A DNA stretch of 64,000 nucleotides from Diaporthe sp. PMI_573. Lineage: Eukaryota; Ascomycota; Sordariomycetes; Diaporthales; Diaporthaceae. The notes under the pieces were generated by a model. It made no database searches. It saw only the letters and a program-made list of their open reading frames with translations, and was not told the origin of the DNA. The DNA is taken from NCBI GenBank assembly GCA_021399435.1, contig JAJTUP010000032.1, forward strand, positions 496,001-560,000. Direction: 5' to 3'. The stretch's first letter is position 1; the number at the start of each line of letters is the position of its first letter. Of the stretch, positions 12,997 through 26,673 are shown one piece after another. A program made the translations under genes and the position numbers.

Positions 12997-14401
12997 CTAA
13001 TAAACACGTATCGCGTCGTTGCGCAATGGGCTTTTTGGGCGGTGTTCTTGGCTGCGTTGGCTGAAGACGCGCTGCATGAAGGTCCGGGGACCAACGTACT
13101 CGACGTCGCCGAGAACAGGGATGTGGTGGGTTTTCTTCGGGTGCCAGCGCTCCTTGATACAGTCGTCGACAAGCGCGATGAGACCGGTTGCAACGATTAC
13201 ACTATGTGGTGTTAGTCATTGGCGATGTCACTGGGCGGGATTATTTATGGACTTACTCGGCAACATCCGTCACGGCGTCGATGATGGACTGATCATTGAT
13301 CCACATGAAGCAAGGCGGGACCCATCCCCCCGACATCTCATCGTCCTCGACCTGGTTTGGCGAACGGGTCTCTTGGACAATGTGGGCGACGGGAGTGCTC
13401 TCGCCGTCGCGGACGAGGTGGAAGGACACAACGCCGTCGAGGTGCTTCTCGACGACCCGCTTCCACGTGTACTTGTGGCCCCACCAGGCGAATTCGTAGC
13501 GCTTGTTGTTATTGCTCTTCTGGCCTTTCCTCGCCACATCCACACGCGCATAGTTGCTGAATTCCAGCTTGATGGAATTCGTGGGCTGGTGGGGATGGGG
13601 TTTCCTGTGATCGCCGTCTGAGGCGTGGGAGAACACGCTCGAGGAATCGGCTTCGGTCTCGTGTGAGTGCGACGTGCTGGGACGCCTCTCCTGCCTGGGA
13701 AATGAGCCGCCAGAAGCGGTGCGCTTGAACTGTGGTCTCGCCATGGCCTTCATGGCGCTGGACATGGACCGCTGGAGGGAGGGCCTGCTCGGCGAGGCGG
13801 GCTCGACGAACTTGCGCTTCGAATTACAGACCTCACGGCCTGAGTCACGACAGTACCGCCGGAGCGAGAACTCTCGCCTTGCCAAGTCGTACATGCGTAG
13901 GTGGAAGAGCTGGACGGCGGTCCTCCTCCTCCCCGGCACGACGGTGTCGACACGCAGGTTCATGTTCCCGTCAGTGGTGAAGTCATCATGTCTTATCGAC
14001 AGACGGTTCATGCTGGGGAACAGCTCAGAGAAGTTCTTGGGGTCCGAAGGGCGCATGTTGGGTTCGGAGATCTCATGGTGGTAGGCAGGCAGAGGGGGGA
14101 TGTAGTCAGATTCACTGTCCCTGGCCAGGTCCTCCTCCCGCTCCAAGGCCAGGTCCTCTTCCGAGGCATTGGTCGAGGCGTAAGTGTCGACGGACGACCG
14201 AGCATATGCCGATGTGGCCGGGGAGAGGTCATGGTTGCCTTCAACATATTGTACGTAGGGTTTGCTGTACTTTTCCGAGGGCCCTGAATTTGTGTAGAGT
14301 GAGGTGGGGGCTGTAGACCGTGAGCCGTAAGACTCACTACTCCTCCGGTCGTACGAGTCGTAACTCCCTTGGGAGCCTTTTCTCTGTGCGTCAAGAGGCA
14401 T
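12997..14401 (-). CDS. conserved-looking fungal protein of unknown function
   Basis: Two exons on the minus strand, 14401..13257 and 13201..12997, with a perfect GTAAGT donor and CATAG acceptor, give 449 residues. The N-terminal 150 residues are Ser/Tyr/Pro-rich and probably disordered. The rest is globular with a dense middle (LFHLRMYDLARREFSLRRYC) and a C-terminal domain with aromatic-rich strands (KRYEFAWWGHKYTWKRVV, then SFHLVRDGESTPVAHIV). The C-terminus after the intron (DDCIKERWHPKKTHH) is basic. No catalytic motif is evident. The high density of aromatic residues in the C-terminal part argues that this is a real, folded product. A TATAAAG-like box lies about 65 bases upstream of the ATG on this strand. 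Confidence 0.75.
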
Positions 14402-16275
14402 TGCGACGTGCGCTGTGCTGCTGCTGGTAGAAGCGCTTGTTTCAGTGTGGGTAGGGGTGCTTTATAAGGGTGTTGAACAGGTAGCTAGGTCATATATATA
14501 TGGGGCATGAATGCGTTCGCGACCCAAATGCAGGTCGTACATAGGCGCCTTGCTGTTTAGGCGGCAGTTGACAGTTGACAGGCTTGGATTTTTAGGCGCC
14601 AAATGTGCCAGATGGAGTGGAAGCCACTGGGGGCGGAAGGCTGGGGCTGTAGTATGCGCGACTGGGTGGTGGTGTCTGAGGTGGCTGCGCTCACTTTGTG
14701 CTTGGGCAGACTCGAGGAAGGGGTTGGGCGGGCGGCGTGACGTTGACGCTCGAGGGGGGGTTGAGTTGAGTTGTCAGATATAGACTGGATCTGGGGCCCT
14801 GGCAAATCGAGGCGGGTGGAGACAGCTGTGAAGGGCAGCTTATCTGTTGGAAGTGGAGCTTTTGAAGGATGCAGGCGAGTGCTTTGGTTCATGTGGGCGT
14901 GAGTAAGGAGACGTGGGAGCATATACGGTATAAGAAGGCCGGCGTGGGGAGTACAAGGGCATTGTAGATTTGTAACAATGTACCTGTTGAAGTGTCCCTC
15001 TGCAGGGGATGGAGCTGGGGGTGGATGGACCGAAACCGAACCACGCGCGCTGGAGAGGAAACGAGCGACAGCAGGCCGCGTGCTGATGTGCTGATGCGGT
15101 GCGGACAGGGAGCTGCAAGCAGGGTGACGGAAGCACAGCAGCCCATCCAGTCCCCATCCAGTCCCATCTTGTGGTTAGGCCACAGGTGGGAGAGAACGTA
15201 CCACGGTAGGGTCCGGAGACATGGTTGTACCTTGTTGCAGCTGCGAGGACGGGCGGTTGCGGGAGCACGCGCTGTCGGCCAGCGGGGAGACCAGGCGGAC
15301 CGCGCAGAGGTCCAGCTGCTCGGATGGCCTGGCATCCTGGGCAGTCTGAAGAGCCCGGATGTACAGCAGGCGCAGCAGAAAGCGAAACCGCCGCTACGCG
15401 GTTGATTTGTGTTTGTAGACTTCTGCTGTGCCTCGGTCCATTTCTACGGTGACGGCGATTGCCACTGGGCTTGTCATCCACGGCGTGTCCCTTGTGGGAG
15501 GGTGCTGTGGCTTGCCACCACCTGCCACTGGCTCTCCTCTGGCTGTTGCTCGACTGTGAAATGGACGGCCCTGCTGTGTACTTTTCATGATCACAGTCTG
15601 CTGTGGCCCATGCAGCCATGTCCACATGGGCACCTGGGGTAGGGTGACATGGGCCCGTCCCCGTAGTGCACAACGTCGGCGGCTGGCAGGGAGATGTGGC
15701 ATTGCCTGTCTAGGTGGTCTAGTAATAGCAACACATCGTCTAGTTGAGGAGAGAGGGTGGCCATTCAGCAAGGGATCGCCCTGCCTGCCTGCTCGGAGAT
15801 CACTGCAGGCCTGACGCTGAGCCAAGGCTTTCAAGCTGGAGCGCAGCAACGCGCGTGTGTGGACTTGCACAGCCGGGGAACAGCGACGCCTGGGTCCGCC
15901 GGCGAGGGTGTGGGTGTGGGTCGGATGGTCGGGCCCTGGCCTAAATTGACTTGTCTTGTTCCAATCGGCCGCGAAATGCCTCACGCCTCACGGCTCAAGC
16001 TTGCGGCCCGACAGATGAGCAATGGCGACGGCGATGGCCATTTGCATCACACAACGCCATGGTCCCCCAACGAGGTCGGCTGGCCAGACGCGTCCACGCC
16101 GACGGACGTGGATGAAGATGTGTGTTCTGTGGTAGATGGCCAAATAGCGTGGTGAGGCTAGCCCGGAAGAGGAAAAGGTTTTGCTGCAATCAGACTTTTC
16201 CGGTAGAGACGACGGGAATGGTCAGGCTGGCAGGCTGGGCCAGGGAAGAGAGATCTGAGATGGAGGGCAGAGAAG

Positions 16276-16308
<33 letters not shown>

Positions 16309-19300
16309 CTCTGACCAATGCGCCGAGATGTGGTGGAGGATGATGGTCGATGGTCGATGGCAGAGCGCGGGATGAGATAGACGACCAAGACACTAGATTA
16401 CTGTGTCGTGTGGGGGAGGAGGAGTCTGACCCTGACCTGGCTGAGACCGCAGACGCGCAGAGAGGCAGCTCTCCGGTACCGACTGCTGGGGCAGCTGCAT
16501 GACAGTTTTGGTGGGGCAGTGGAGCAGGTGTTAGTGACATCGTGACAGCCCACACTGCCCGCTTTGCTCCTGCCCCGTCCTGCCCCTTCCGTGCATTCGT
16601 ACCGGCGTCACTCCACTGCAGCCTCGACGTGGCGTGTTCAGTCAGTTAGTCTATCAGTCATTCATTCATTCAATCGAGCAACAGATTGAGGGGTCGACTA
16701 CTACAGCAGCAAACCTAGAACCCTGAACTGCCACACATTCTATTAGCTGCACTGCACTGACATGCCATGATGAGGCAATTGTACATAATCGTTCATTGAT
16801 TAGCGAGGCAGGAGAAGGAACCAAGGGACTGAAATCGTAGTGTCAAGCCAGTGCAAGCCAAAAGCCAAGAAGGCGCTAGAATATTGCCCGGCAGCAGCAA
16901 CTCTCCCACGTTGGCACCTTCCGGTGACTTCCCTTTGCCGTCGCCCTATCGTAACTTCCTCCAGTTGTTGGTCTTCTGAATTACCACGTCACCACACTCG
17001 ATCGAGATGTCGACGACTTCCCTGCGACACTACCGTCGTAGTAGCCGCCGGTGAGGTCTACGACAATCCAGACCTCCTCTACTTGCTTTTGCTACCCATT
17101 AACAGTATCTATTTCATCTACGTGCTACTAGCAGTCTTGCTTCAATCGTTCCCCCCGGGTTGTCTTCCGGAGGCGCTTGACATCTGCAGTACCCCTGAGC
17201 ATGACTGCAACTGTCTGCCACACCAAAACCCGGCGCATGCTGTGATCCATCACTGTCAACCGTGTCGTCAGTTCTCTTCCAACTGTCAACCTCGAACGGG
17301 TCCCGCTCACGCACCACACAATCTTCCACCGCAGGCCGGCCTTTGCATATTACGGGACTTGATTCCAATGGCCTTCTGGAACCAAGCCGTGCAGTGCAGC
17401 CCTTGCTACTACTGCTGCTGCTGCATCAAGACCACGGGACCAGAGGGTGTCGCCAATCACGCCCCCTTCGCCCTCTCCCGTTCAAGTGTGTGACCGACAA
17501 ACTCGACATGTGCAGGCCGCTTTCCTCCGTCGGACTGCCTCTTTGGAGTCTACTTGCCCGACGGCAGACCTGACTTGCGACGGCCCACGACGGCGACATC
17601 CGTACAATCCAATCCACCTTCGGACCGTCCATACGCTGGCGGGAAGTACGGCAACTTTGTTGAACAGCTCAACCTCACATCGTCGCCCACGATGACGTCC
17701 GCGGTCTAACCACTGCAACTCAGAGCCCGCGTCTATAATCAAATCCCGTGGCATTGCCACCAGCAGCAGCTCCATTTCCAGCCACCAAGCCTCTGCGTCG
17801 AGCACGGCTGGTCTACTGAGCTTCGAACCAGCCTGGGGAGGCTTCCGGCGGACCGGGCATGACGCCTCTGTCTACTGTGGCCAGGCCCTTGCCAGACCAT
17901 TTGACTCGGTTTGATGAACAGCGAGCTGACTACGCTCGTTGATGCTCGTCGGTGCCCAACGACACCATTAACCAGGTCAAACGAGCAGCCTCCAGCCGCC
18001 TTGCCCGCCACTGGCCGGGGCTGCAGCCCTTCGTCACCGGACCGTTGGTTCCTGGCAATTCTGGGGAAGCCCTCCACCGCGGAATTCCTGAACCACACCA
18101 GCGGCCGAGCTGCGTCTCCGACATTAACTGCGAAAGGTCTTCCGTGCCGTCTGTTCAAAGGGTGGCCGGCAAGTGTACCACCTCACCCACGCGAAATGGT
18201 CAAGTATACCCGAGCTTTGAACCGGTGGTGGTCAGCACCTGGAACATGTCTCACTCATCCTCTAAGCAGGTTAATATCCAGCACAAGTCGGTTACATAAG
18301 CACCGAGACTCGGGCGAAGAGACTCGGGCACTGCACTGCCAGGCCGCCTACAATTTGCCCCAACCGTTGTCTGCACTGATCGCCTCGTCGCCTCGTCGCC
18401 TCATGGGTGCGCTCGCTTTCCGGCCCGAACTTCGTCTTTATGATGGCATCCTGTCATCTTGCGCTTTGCATATGCTCCTGCGTCAGACTTCTGCTACTTG
18501 AATGATCACTTATCATACAGGCCTGCAGGGTGCCCAGGAGAGGTTTCTCCAACAAGTGTCTCATCTGGGGGGATCTTCGACTATCTGTATCCATATGCAG
18601 CCGCCGCATATCTTGGCCCCTCGACCCACCCGGCCTCCCGCACCTCAGAATTGTGGCAAGCCCTGAATGGTCGGTACCTTGTGCCTCAGGCGCAACAATG
18701 TCTCATCAATCCCAATTGCCTGGTATGGCAACGTCTCCGATGCACTTGCAGCTGCTTCGTCATGTCGGCCTCAGGGCCAAGGGCGATGACTCCATGCGGG
18801 CATGGAGCACACGGTGATGGCGTGATGGCGCGAGTGCGATCCACCAATAAGACATTGACAGACTCGGTACCGTTGTGGCTTCTTCACAGGTTTGCTCTGA
18901 GGCTCCTTGTCTTGGTTCAACCTGAAGTTGACTGGACAGAACATTCAGCTTTTGCCGCGTGCCTGCTGCAAGCTGCCTGCCAAGGTGCGACTGCCTTGAT
19001 ACCTGAATTCTTCACTTGTCTCACGATGCTTCATCTCCTATTCGCAGTCATTGGCTGAACATGGCAGTGTGCCCCCCTCGTGACCCATGGTGCTTTGTGA
19101 ACCCCGAGGTCTGCGATCTCAAAGTCTCCCGAACAAGCGTCGTTGTTGCCTCTTACGAAGCCAAGTGGTGCTGTTCACGAGCCGAATTGGCCGAGGGCCG
19201 GAGGCCGGCGGAGCCAGTATCTCCATGATCGACCTCGCCTCGCACTGCTTCATCTCGCCGCAATGACTATCAACGATCCATCGCTTCCCCCAATTGGCAG

Positions 19301-21846
19301 AGAGGGTGCCTCGACATGCCAACATCTTCCTCGGGGTCAGACACGGATGCCCGCCAGCCATTGATCTTTTAGATCAGGGCTGAGGAGCATATTTCATACA
19401 GACACCTGTGACGAGACTTTAACTTCGGGCTCCATCCGCAAGTTCATGCTGTGAGACACTCACACTTCGTTAACCATCGGACGAGGGTTCAATGCCAACG
19501 TTACATTAGACACGGGAGAACAAATTGGGCTGAAACCAATGGATGTCAGCGGAGACGTTCATCTTGCACGACATAAATCATGGCAGCAAACATGGGCACA
19601 GAACTTATTCAATCGCCTTTGTCCGAGTCTGGACCACCATTGACGGCCATGCACATGTCAGCGTGCATTGGAGATACCGCAGATATCGTGTTCACAGTCT
19701 TCCCGTTGGCTCAAGGGCCACGAGAACCGCCTTCTACATCACTAATTCTTCCGCATCTGCAGTGCATTTGACGGCATGATTTCCTCTTCCACTAGATTTG
19801 CTTGACCTCCACAGTCATATGCGCGTTTTCCGTTGCTCGTGCCTCGATCTGCGTCTTGGAGGACATGGGGAGGACATGTTCACCGTTGTGGGCTTTCCGA
19901 AGGGTCTGTGTCACACTTATTTTGTGCCGCCTTTCTGCGACCTGTGATATATGCCCAGCTCTTGTTGATCTACAAGCGCATCATGGACGGCATTCAGTGT
20001 CCTTCTCAATACCGACTGGCCAGGCTCCAAAGATCGACCACGGAGGATTTCCGGACCGCCCACGACTGAGAGGCTCTGACGAACTTGAAGTAGATCTTTG
20101 AGAGGGGATGTCTGATCGTCGGTGCGGGATGAGGAATCCCTCAATGAGCATGTTTGTTTCGTGTGCAGCTGCAAAGTACTCGGAGGATCGACGCTGTCAT
20201 GTCCTGTCGGACGTCATGCCGCAGTTGTGGCCCTGTTGCCGGGTTCCGAACGGGTATTGAATGGACCAAGGAGCTCTGATCTGTGATGGTCAACCCTCCA
20301 TGCGTTCGAGTTCACGGCCCAACCACGACCGATTGCTGCATGGCTCTGCCGCTGGACCACGAAGCACCTCCTGCGTGGTGAAAATGTGTCTCGGGACACA
20401 GTATAGCGCTCGGTAAGCGAATTTCAATCTGCCCTTGTTGTTCATGTTGGACTTGAGATCTTCTTGCCTGCCCTTCGTTGCTTCCCAGTGGAGGGAGGTG
20501 TACCTGTGCTTACTGTGTCGCCTTCCCCCACGTCTGTCAAACTCACGGGTGGCCACACATGTTGCACACGTACATATACACACACGGAGACAGTGGGTCC
20601 CACGCGGTGTTTCCCGCTGCACATAGCCTGGCACAATGGTTTTGTGTCTGGCCACAAGGACCGCGTCCCACCCTGGGGTATAACACACACACACTTGGCT
20701 ACAGGTGGATCTTTGTCCTAGTGGGTTTGTTGTGTTGACTGGGCGGAGGACTCTGCGGCACGAGCCGAGCTACGCATACATCGTTGGCGCCCAGTGAGCC
20801 TGTTGTGTTTCTCTGAGGGGGGTCAGGCTGGGGAGCTCAGCGGTGGGTGGACTAACTATGTGAGGAGGTGCTATGCACGATGATGACACTCGTCGACAGA
20901 CAGGCGTCTTTCTTCTCGTGTTCGGGATTTGCGAATTTTGCGGGATCTGGGCTGGATATTTTGTCAGACCATCGGTGCAAAGTTATGGCTGGCCTGCATG
21001 AGCAATTCCTATATTCGGGCCACGCCGGAAGGAATGTCAGGGCGAGCTGTTGGTTATGTCCTGTATTACAGACACGAGGATCGCAATCATAGCCGTGCTT
21101 CAATGGACTGGAAGCTTTGGGAGGGGGGGTCTGACGGCGAGGTCTGCACAATCTTCAGTGTTTAATTAGCCAATTACTATGAGAATTCGGGTTCCTGCCC
21201 GCACTGCCATATGGTGATATGCAAGTACTTGTACAAGAATGGATGCTAACAATGGTGGTTTGACGAGGTCTTCTGGGCTAAAGCACTGGATGGGTTCGAG
21301 GTTCCTTTTGGTGGGATAAAGTTAAAAAAAGAAGCAGGACTATTGTTTGTGGTCTCTGGTCTGGCTGGACAGGCGCAAGAGCTGAGTACCAAGCACTGGA
21401 GGAAGTGGGAACTAAAAGTAGGTAGTGTGTAGCAGAGGGAAGCTGAGATCTTGCAAGTGATTTGGGACAGACGTGGGGATGTATATATAGAAAAGTCATA
21501 TTTGTTTACTGGAGAGAATACCTGGAATGATGGAGAAGAAGGGAAGACGACCAAAATTATCAAGCACATGTCTGTTGAAGTGAGGGAGCTCTAGTAAGCA
21601 GTGAAGTATCAACACCAACTTGTTTGGGTTTGTTAGGTCACTACAAGGACATTGTGGGTGACAAAGAGTACCTAGGTAGAAAAGGGCTTAATAAGGGGTA
21701 GAACTAGAAGCAGAGAATTTTTTCTTCTCTTGCAACTCTGATCACACTCTCGTTCCAGTGTGAAGCAAATCCCCGTCTCGTTCTCAATGCTAGGTACATG
21801 TACTCCGTACCGTTCCCCATCAGAGAGCGTCGGCCTACGGCGCCGC
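14402..21846. other. 7.4-kb gene-poor region
   Basis: No open frame here shows a domain, a convincing splice pattern or balanced amino-acid composition. The longest frames (277 residues on minus at 14840..15673; 217 residues on plus at 16840..17493, starting GTG) are rich in Cys/Pro/Ser/Arg and look like chance. The first kilobase next to 14401 is presumably promoter of the minus-strand gene. A hexanucleotide repeat occurs at 16276..16305. Either non-coding or carrying genes too short or too divergent for me to see. Confidence 0.4.
16276..16305. repeat. hexanucleotide microsatellite (GAGCCT)n
   Basis: Five near-perfect tandem copies of GAGCCT are followed by degenerate GACTCT-type copies. 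It lies in the gene-poor region and is not inside a supported coding sequence. Confidence 0.8.
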
Positions 21847-24209
21847 TCACTGCACAATATCAAGCTGCACGCCGTAGTCGGTCCAGCCCATGGTGTTGAA
21901 ATCATACCAGCCCATGTCAACATCGTCAATCGGACCTCCCCACATTGAATTCAGCTCGTCCGCTTTATCCTCCAGCCCTTCTGTGTCCAGGATCTCCATC
22001 ACAGTCCTCCACGCGGAGTTGACAGCCCCGATGATCCAGGCATGGCCCGAACTCAAGGCCTCGCCGCCAAAGTGCATGTGACCGTTCCACGCTGGTGTCA
22101 TCAGGTAAGGCATCACCGTGCTGAACTCGCCCGGCCCGAACATGGCAAAAGCACCGTTCGAGAACTGTTTTTTCGCATCAGACTTGTAATGATAACCTCA
22201 AAAGGGACATCGCGCATAGGGTCCGAGAAGACGCAGATATATGAAGGAACTTGCCTCGGACTGGTACCAATCATATGCGTGAATGCCCACAAATTGCTCA
22301 CTGTGACCTTGGTCAGCTGGATGATGTGCTAAAGCGAGACTTTGTGGCAATATCAACGCCCAGAAATGGCAGGCAGGAAGAACACAAAACTCACCGAACG
22401 AAGCCGTAGGAAACATTATTCAGCGCAGCCAGGTCGCTCAGGGTAATCTCAGTAAGCTCCTCGAAGCCACCAGGCTGGTACGGTGCTTGTGTTGAGTTGT
22501 TGTGGGCGTTGAGGTAGGCACCCAGCCTGGAGGCGTCTTGCCCCCACACGTAGGAGCCGATCATCGTGCCCGGGGCGCCTGTGACGTTAAGCCCATATGA
22601 GGGGTATACAGCTCGCCTGATTGGGAGATCCGTGAATGACTGGCCCCCCTGGAAGGCTCCGCTGGGAAGATTCTCCCACCTGGCCCCAGCACAACCCGTT
22701 GTCAGTGCCGAGCAATGCACTATATACTGTGGTGGTGAGTAGCTTTGGTGACATACCAACGCGTCTTGAACTTTATCCCGACCTTAGTGCTCGGGTCATA
22801 ACTGTGCTGGGGTTTAGCAAGTTGATACTCTTCGGGCTGGGGTCTGAGCGGATGGTCATACTTGAGTGTCCTGATGGCGTTGTTCTGGAAGTACCCGAGC
22901 TCAAGTTCCGTCAGATTGATAGCTTGCAGGGGACCTAATGGCACGGTCGAGACTACGTGAGAATAGTTGTACTCGACGGTATGATTGACGATGACTCTGA
23001 GGGTGCTCTTGTCTCCAGCCCTGATGTCAGTAACCTTGTTGTGCATCTGGGGTTTGCTTTTGATAACCAGGGTCATCCCTTTGGTGATCATATCCATGCC
23101 CCCGCGGATACAAGTCCAGTGGTCGATACTGGTGCTCTGAAAGATCCATTCTTCTAGGACGGCTTGCGGTACACTGTACACTGTTTTCAGTTAGCCCAAT
23201 GGTGTTGGTAAAAATGCCGGGAGGCAGGCACCAAGGTATGGTGCGTAGTTAAGACGAGGCAAAGCGACATTTGAGGGCAAACTTACTATCATAGTGCCCG
23301 GTGGCATCATTCATAGTCTCAAGCCAGTCTATCTCATCCATCGTGAAGCCTTTCGTAAATAGATAAGCTCGTATAGATAACGAGTCATAATCCATCAGGT
23401 GGTTCCATCCCTGGGTGCTGAGATCTCCATCGGTGTCATTGAGAACTTGCATGAAATTGGCGATTGAGTCGCTATAGACAAGCGACGCGCCAAGTGCATT
23501 GAAGGGGTCAGAATTATTGTCGCGCAGCAAATCCACGTGAAACTGATCGGGACTGGTGGAGTCGTTGTTGAAGGCTAAAACATTGTTGAACAGCCGGAAA
23601 GTCGAGTTGGTACTGAAGATGTAAGGAATCTGGACGACTTGGTCCTTCTTTGCCACATTGGGATGCGAGTTGATGTACGGGATCAGGCTCCAGTTCTGAG
23701 AACCAAGTATTCGCTCCATGTATCCTGGGGTCATTGGCGGGAAGCGCATGGCTCCCACATCCTGAGCCACGCTGTTAGCGGGTCCAAGATGACCATGACA
23801 GCACCGCCTGGGAACTCACATAATAGTCATAGTAGCCCGGCTCATCGGGAGTCGAATTGTCCCACGCTTCTTGATCAAACCGGTACGTGAAGATTCTGCC
23901 ACCGATGCGGTCAGAGCCCTCATGGATATCATAATCAATGCCGAGTGAGTCCAGCAACATGGCTGCATAGAGGCCAGCCGCTCCGGCCCCTATGATTCCG
24001 ACCTTCAAAGGAACATCATCCGGCGTTTTCACCTTGCTGTGGTTGCTATAATTCGAAGCGCCGATGATTTCCTTAAAAAAGTCCGCGCGAAGGCTGCCCG
24101 TGGCCGGGGCGGCATTCGATTCTTGGCGGGTGGTGTGCCGAGTAGGCGAAGCAGTGGACGGGGCCAGCAGGAAACTGCAAATAGGCACAACAAGGACTCG
24201 GAGAAGCAT
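21847..24209 (-). CDS. secreted flavin-containing amine/L-amino-acid oxidase
   Basis: Six exons on the minus strand: 24209..23820, 23761..23287, 23180..22757, 22679..22395, 22300..22255 and 22182..21847; all phases agree and give 651 residues. The ATG at 24209 opens a signal peptide (MLLRVLVVPICSFLLAPSTA). The FAD-binding Rossmann motif GAGAAG is at residues 74-79, followed by the acidic ribose-binding end (IHEGSDRIGGR). The fourth to sixth exons contain the C-terminal FAD part, including HAYDWY, GAFAMFGPGEF and HFGGEALSSGHAWIIGAV. Such enzymes oxidatively deaminate amino acids or amines, releasing keto acid or aldehyde, ammonia and H2O2; the signal peptide places it outside the cell. Substrate (L-amino acid versus monoamine) cannot be decided. 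Intron 5 (22254..22183) uses a GC donor (GCAAGT). The 46-bp fifth exon depends on this reading. Confidence 0.85.
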
Positions 24210-26404
24210 GGTTGCAGATCTGGGATTGGACTTGATACGGGATTGGCATAAGAGAGCGGTGTGCTCTGAGACAGTTTTGGGAGATGGGATCTTTGAGCGT
24301 CGATAAAATGATTCCCTGGACGACAACTATTTAAAATCTACGTATTGAGTAGTCAAGGCACATAATTTCAAGGCCATGAATAATGAGATCAGAGATTGGC
24401 AGGGCAAAAACGGAGGGTACAAGGGTACATACCTATTGCCCCATATGCACAAATATAAGTTAACTATAGATACACCATACAAATCATTAAGGCGACCACA
24501 TTAAATACTATGCTACATTATGTGTACTATTTCCACACACTCGTTGGTACCAAATAAGTACTATACTGCTTTTTCGACAGTAGTTTAGTGCTTTTCTCGT
24601 TGCTTTGTTGCTTTCTTTGTCGGCTTAGAGGGCCCAAGCACCATAATCTCATTCTAGGTCCTCTTCCCGCCCTTATTGTGTCACCTTTATTCTGACGCTA
24701 TGATGTGCTCAGATTTTAGTCCACTCCGGATCAGACGGTGAGAAATATGGACTTCTTTCTAAGTAGTACGTGCGGAGTCTTCCTGAGGTCTCGCTCTGAA
24801 CAAGACTGTGGGACAAAGCCACCCCCCCCCAAGTACAATAATGCAGGGATTCTAACAATATGGTCTTTTATGATCATGGACAGTAAAGGACCCAAGACTT
24901 CTTCAAATTAACCGAGAATATCCGGGCGTGTATTTGCGTGCGGGATAATATATTCAGCACCGGTCAAGACTCGAGGAACATAGATTGGGCGCGTGGGTGG
25001 AGATATGCGTGCTCGTCGGGGCCTTAGAGAGGCAAGGAGCAAACATGTGCCTGATCCCCACATGGCAGGTTGTCGGTTGTAGAAAAAGAGACGGGTGGCT
25101 CCAATGGCATTGATAGTACACACTAATTCATATAAGACCTGACACTCCGCTGCGGCTACATTTACGTAAAATTGACAGCCGTGGAAGAAACAATCCCACA
25201 AGGGCGGAATATCTGTGAGAAGGCGCGCCACCCAACGATCGTCCACGTTAGAGTCAAGGAATTACGGTACACCGAGGTAATGGCACGGCACACCGTGGTT
25301 ATTGTAGGTTCACATGCTCGCCCCGATATTTCACTGGCGGGAAACCGACGGGTAGTTGATCCTAAAGCAGCGGCATCACCCGGCCCGCTCGCCGGGGTTC
25401 AAAGAGTGATGGCACGGAGCGCTTTGACGCAACGTCATTGTAGTGAGCAAACTAAAATTAAATATCTCGCGTATTACAAGTCTGAGTGCTTATCAGCTAC
25501 AGTATGGACCCCTGAGACGTGGAAGGAGGCTCTGGACTCACGGGGGAAGATGTTCTGGAGCTGCGGGCATCAGGAAATTCTTAGCTACTGACGAAGAAAT
25601 TACCCAGTGTCCTTAAGATTGTTTCCTTCCCCCGTACAGGTTTCCTGAAATGGAAGAGACAGTCGACAATAGACTATAGATGCCGTCTGCCGTCAGTTCC
25701 ACTCAAGATGGTGCACTTCAGAATATCCATCTGTTCGGCAAAGCACATGAGCGGGTCCAAGAGATCTACCCTCCTTTTGCATGAATGGCGCAACCACTGA
25801 TGATACGAGTCCTCGTGCTCCCAACGGGGTTTAGATTGTCCCTTGACGAGGAGTCTAGCAATGTAAGTTACTAGACACCAAATACACAGGAGACACAAGG
25901 CCCGGCTTACTTGAACAGGTCAGCCGCGATGTCCTTGTAGTGATTCAGCTTGTTGTCCCTGCTCAGCTGGTTCTCGACGAGCGTATGAGCCAAAGGGGAG
26001 CCCCGCTGGGATTTCGAATGTCCACACAAAAGGTGAGTGGAAGGTGTCAAGTTACCGGAACACGGAAACTATGTTGCCGAAACCCTTTCTTGCCTCGTCG
26101 AGCTGGCCTTGATCGAGATTGTTATTGAGGAACTGGAAGAGCTTCGTGGAGCTCTTAGGCCCCGGGGATGGCTCATACAATACACATTGGATGGAACCGG
26201 CGGGATGTACGCATTCACGTCTCCAAGGTCGACTGTAGACTTTGTTCAAATCAAACGCCGCCAGCCCTGGAGGCTCCTTCCCGGGGTGATGAGGCCGTCG
26301 CAGTCATTGGTTAAGCCTACCTACACCACTAGAACTCTCCCATGGTAGGTAGCAGCCTTCAGAATTGCATCAAACTGTGATGATCAATGCACAAGACCTG
26401 TAAA
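24210..26404. other. AT-richer intergenic region without recognised gene
   Basis: About 2.2 kb upstream of the oxidase. The sequence is AT-richer than flanking genes between about 24330 and 24900. Short frames have no domain. No terminal repeats were found that would mark it as a transposon, though decayed mobile DNA is possible. Confidence 0.3.
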
Positions 26405-26530
26405 CCAACCAAACGCCTCGCTGAGAGATGCCGACCAAACGCCTCAAAGATGCTGACCAAACGCCTCGCTCAAAGATGCCGACCAAACGCCTCAAAAGAT
26501 GCCGACCAAACGCCTCGCTCAAAAGTAGCC
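26405..26530. repeat. minisatellite with core ACCAAACGCCTC
   Basis: Five to six tandem copies of a unit that alternates between a short form (about 21-22 bases) and a longer form with an extra CGCT. The core ACCAAACGCCTC is retained in every copy; spacers read GCTGAGAGATGCCG, AAAGATGCTG and similar. Confidence 0.8.
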
Positions 26531-26673
26531 AAACCCCAGAGGGAACTCAGGAGAAGGGAGCCTGCTTTATATTTAGTTATAATTATTATTAAATAGGAGA
26601 ACAGGGTAGAAAGAGACAGAGAGAGGGTAGGAGAGACGGTAGGGGTAAGAAACATACTGTTTACTCGTACAGC

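Noticed and set aside
14840..15673. A 277-residue minus-strand frame in the gene-poor region
   Set aside because: Cys/Pro/Arg/Ser-rich without any recognisable motif or splice support; likely chance in GC-rich DNA.
16840..17493. A 217-residue cysteine-rich plus-strand frame
   Set aside because: Starts with GTG, lacks a signal peptide and has clustered CYYCCCCI-type runs from a CTG/CTA repeat; not credible as an effector.
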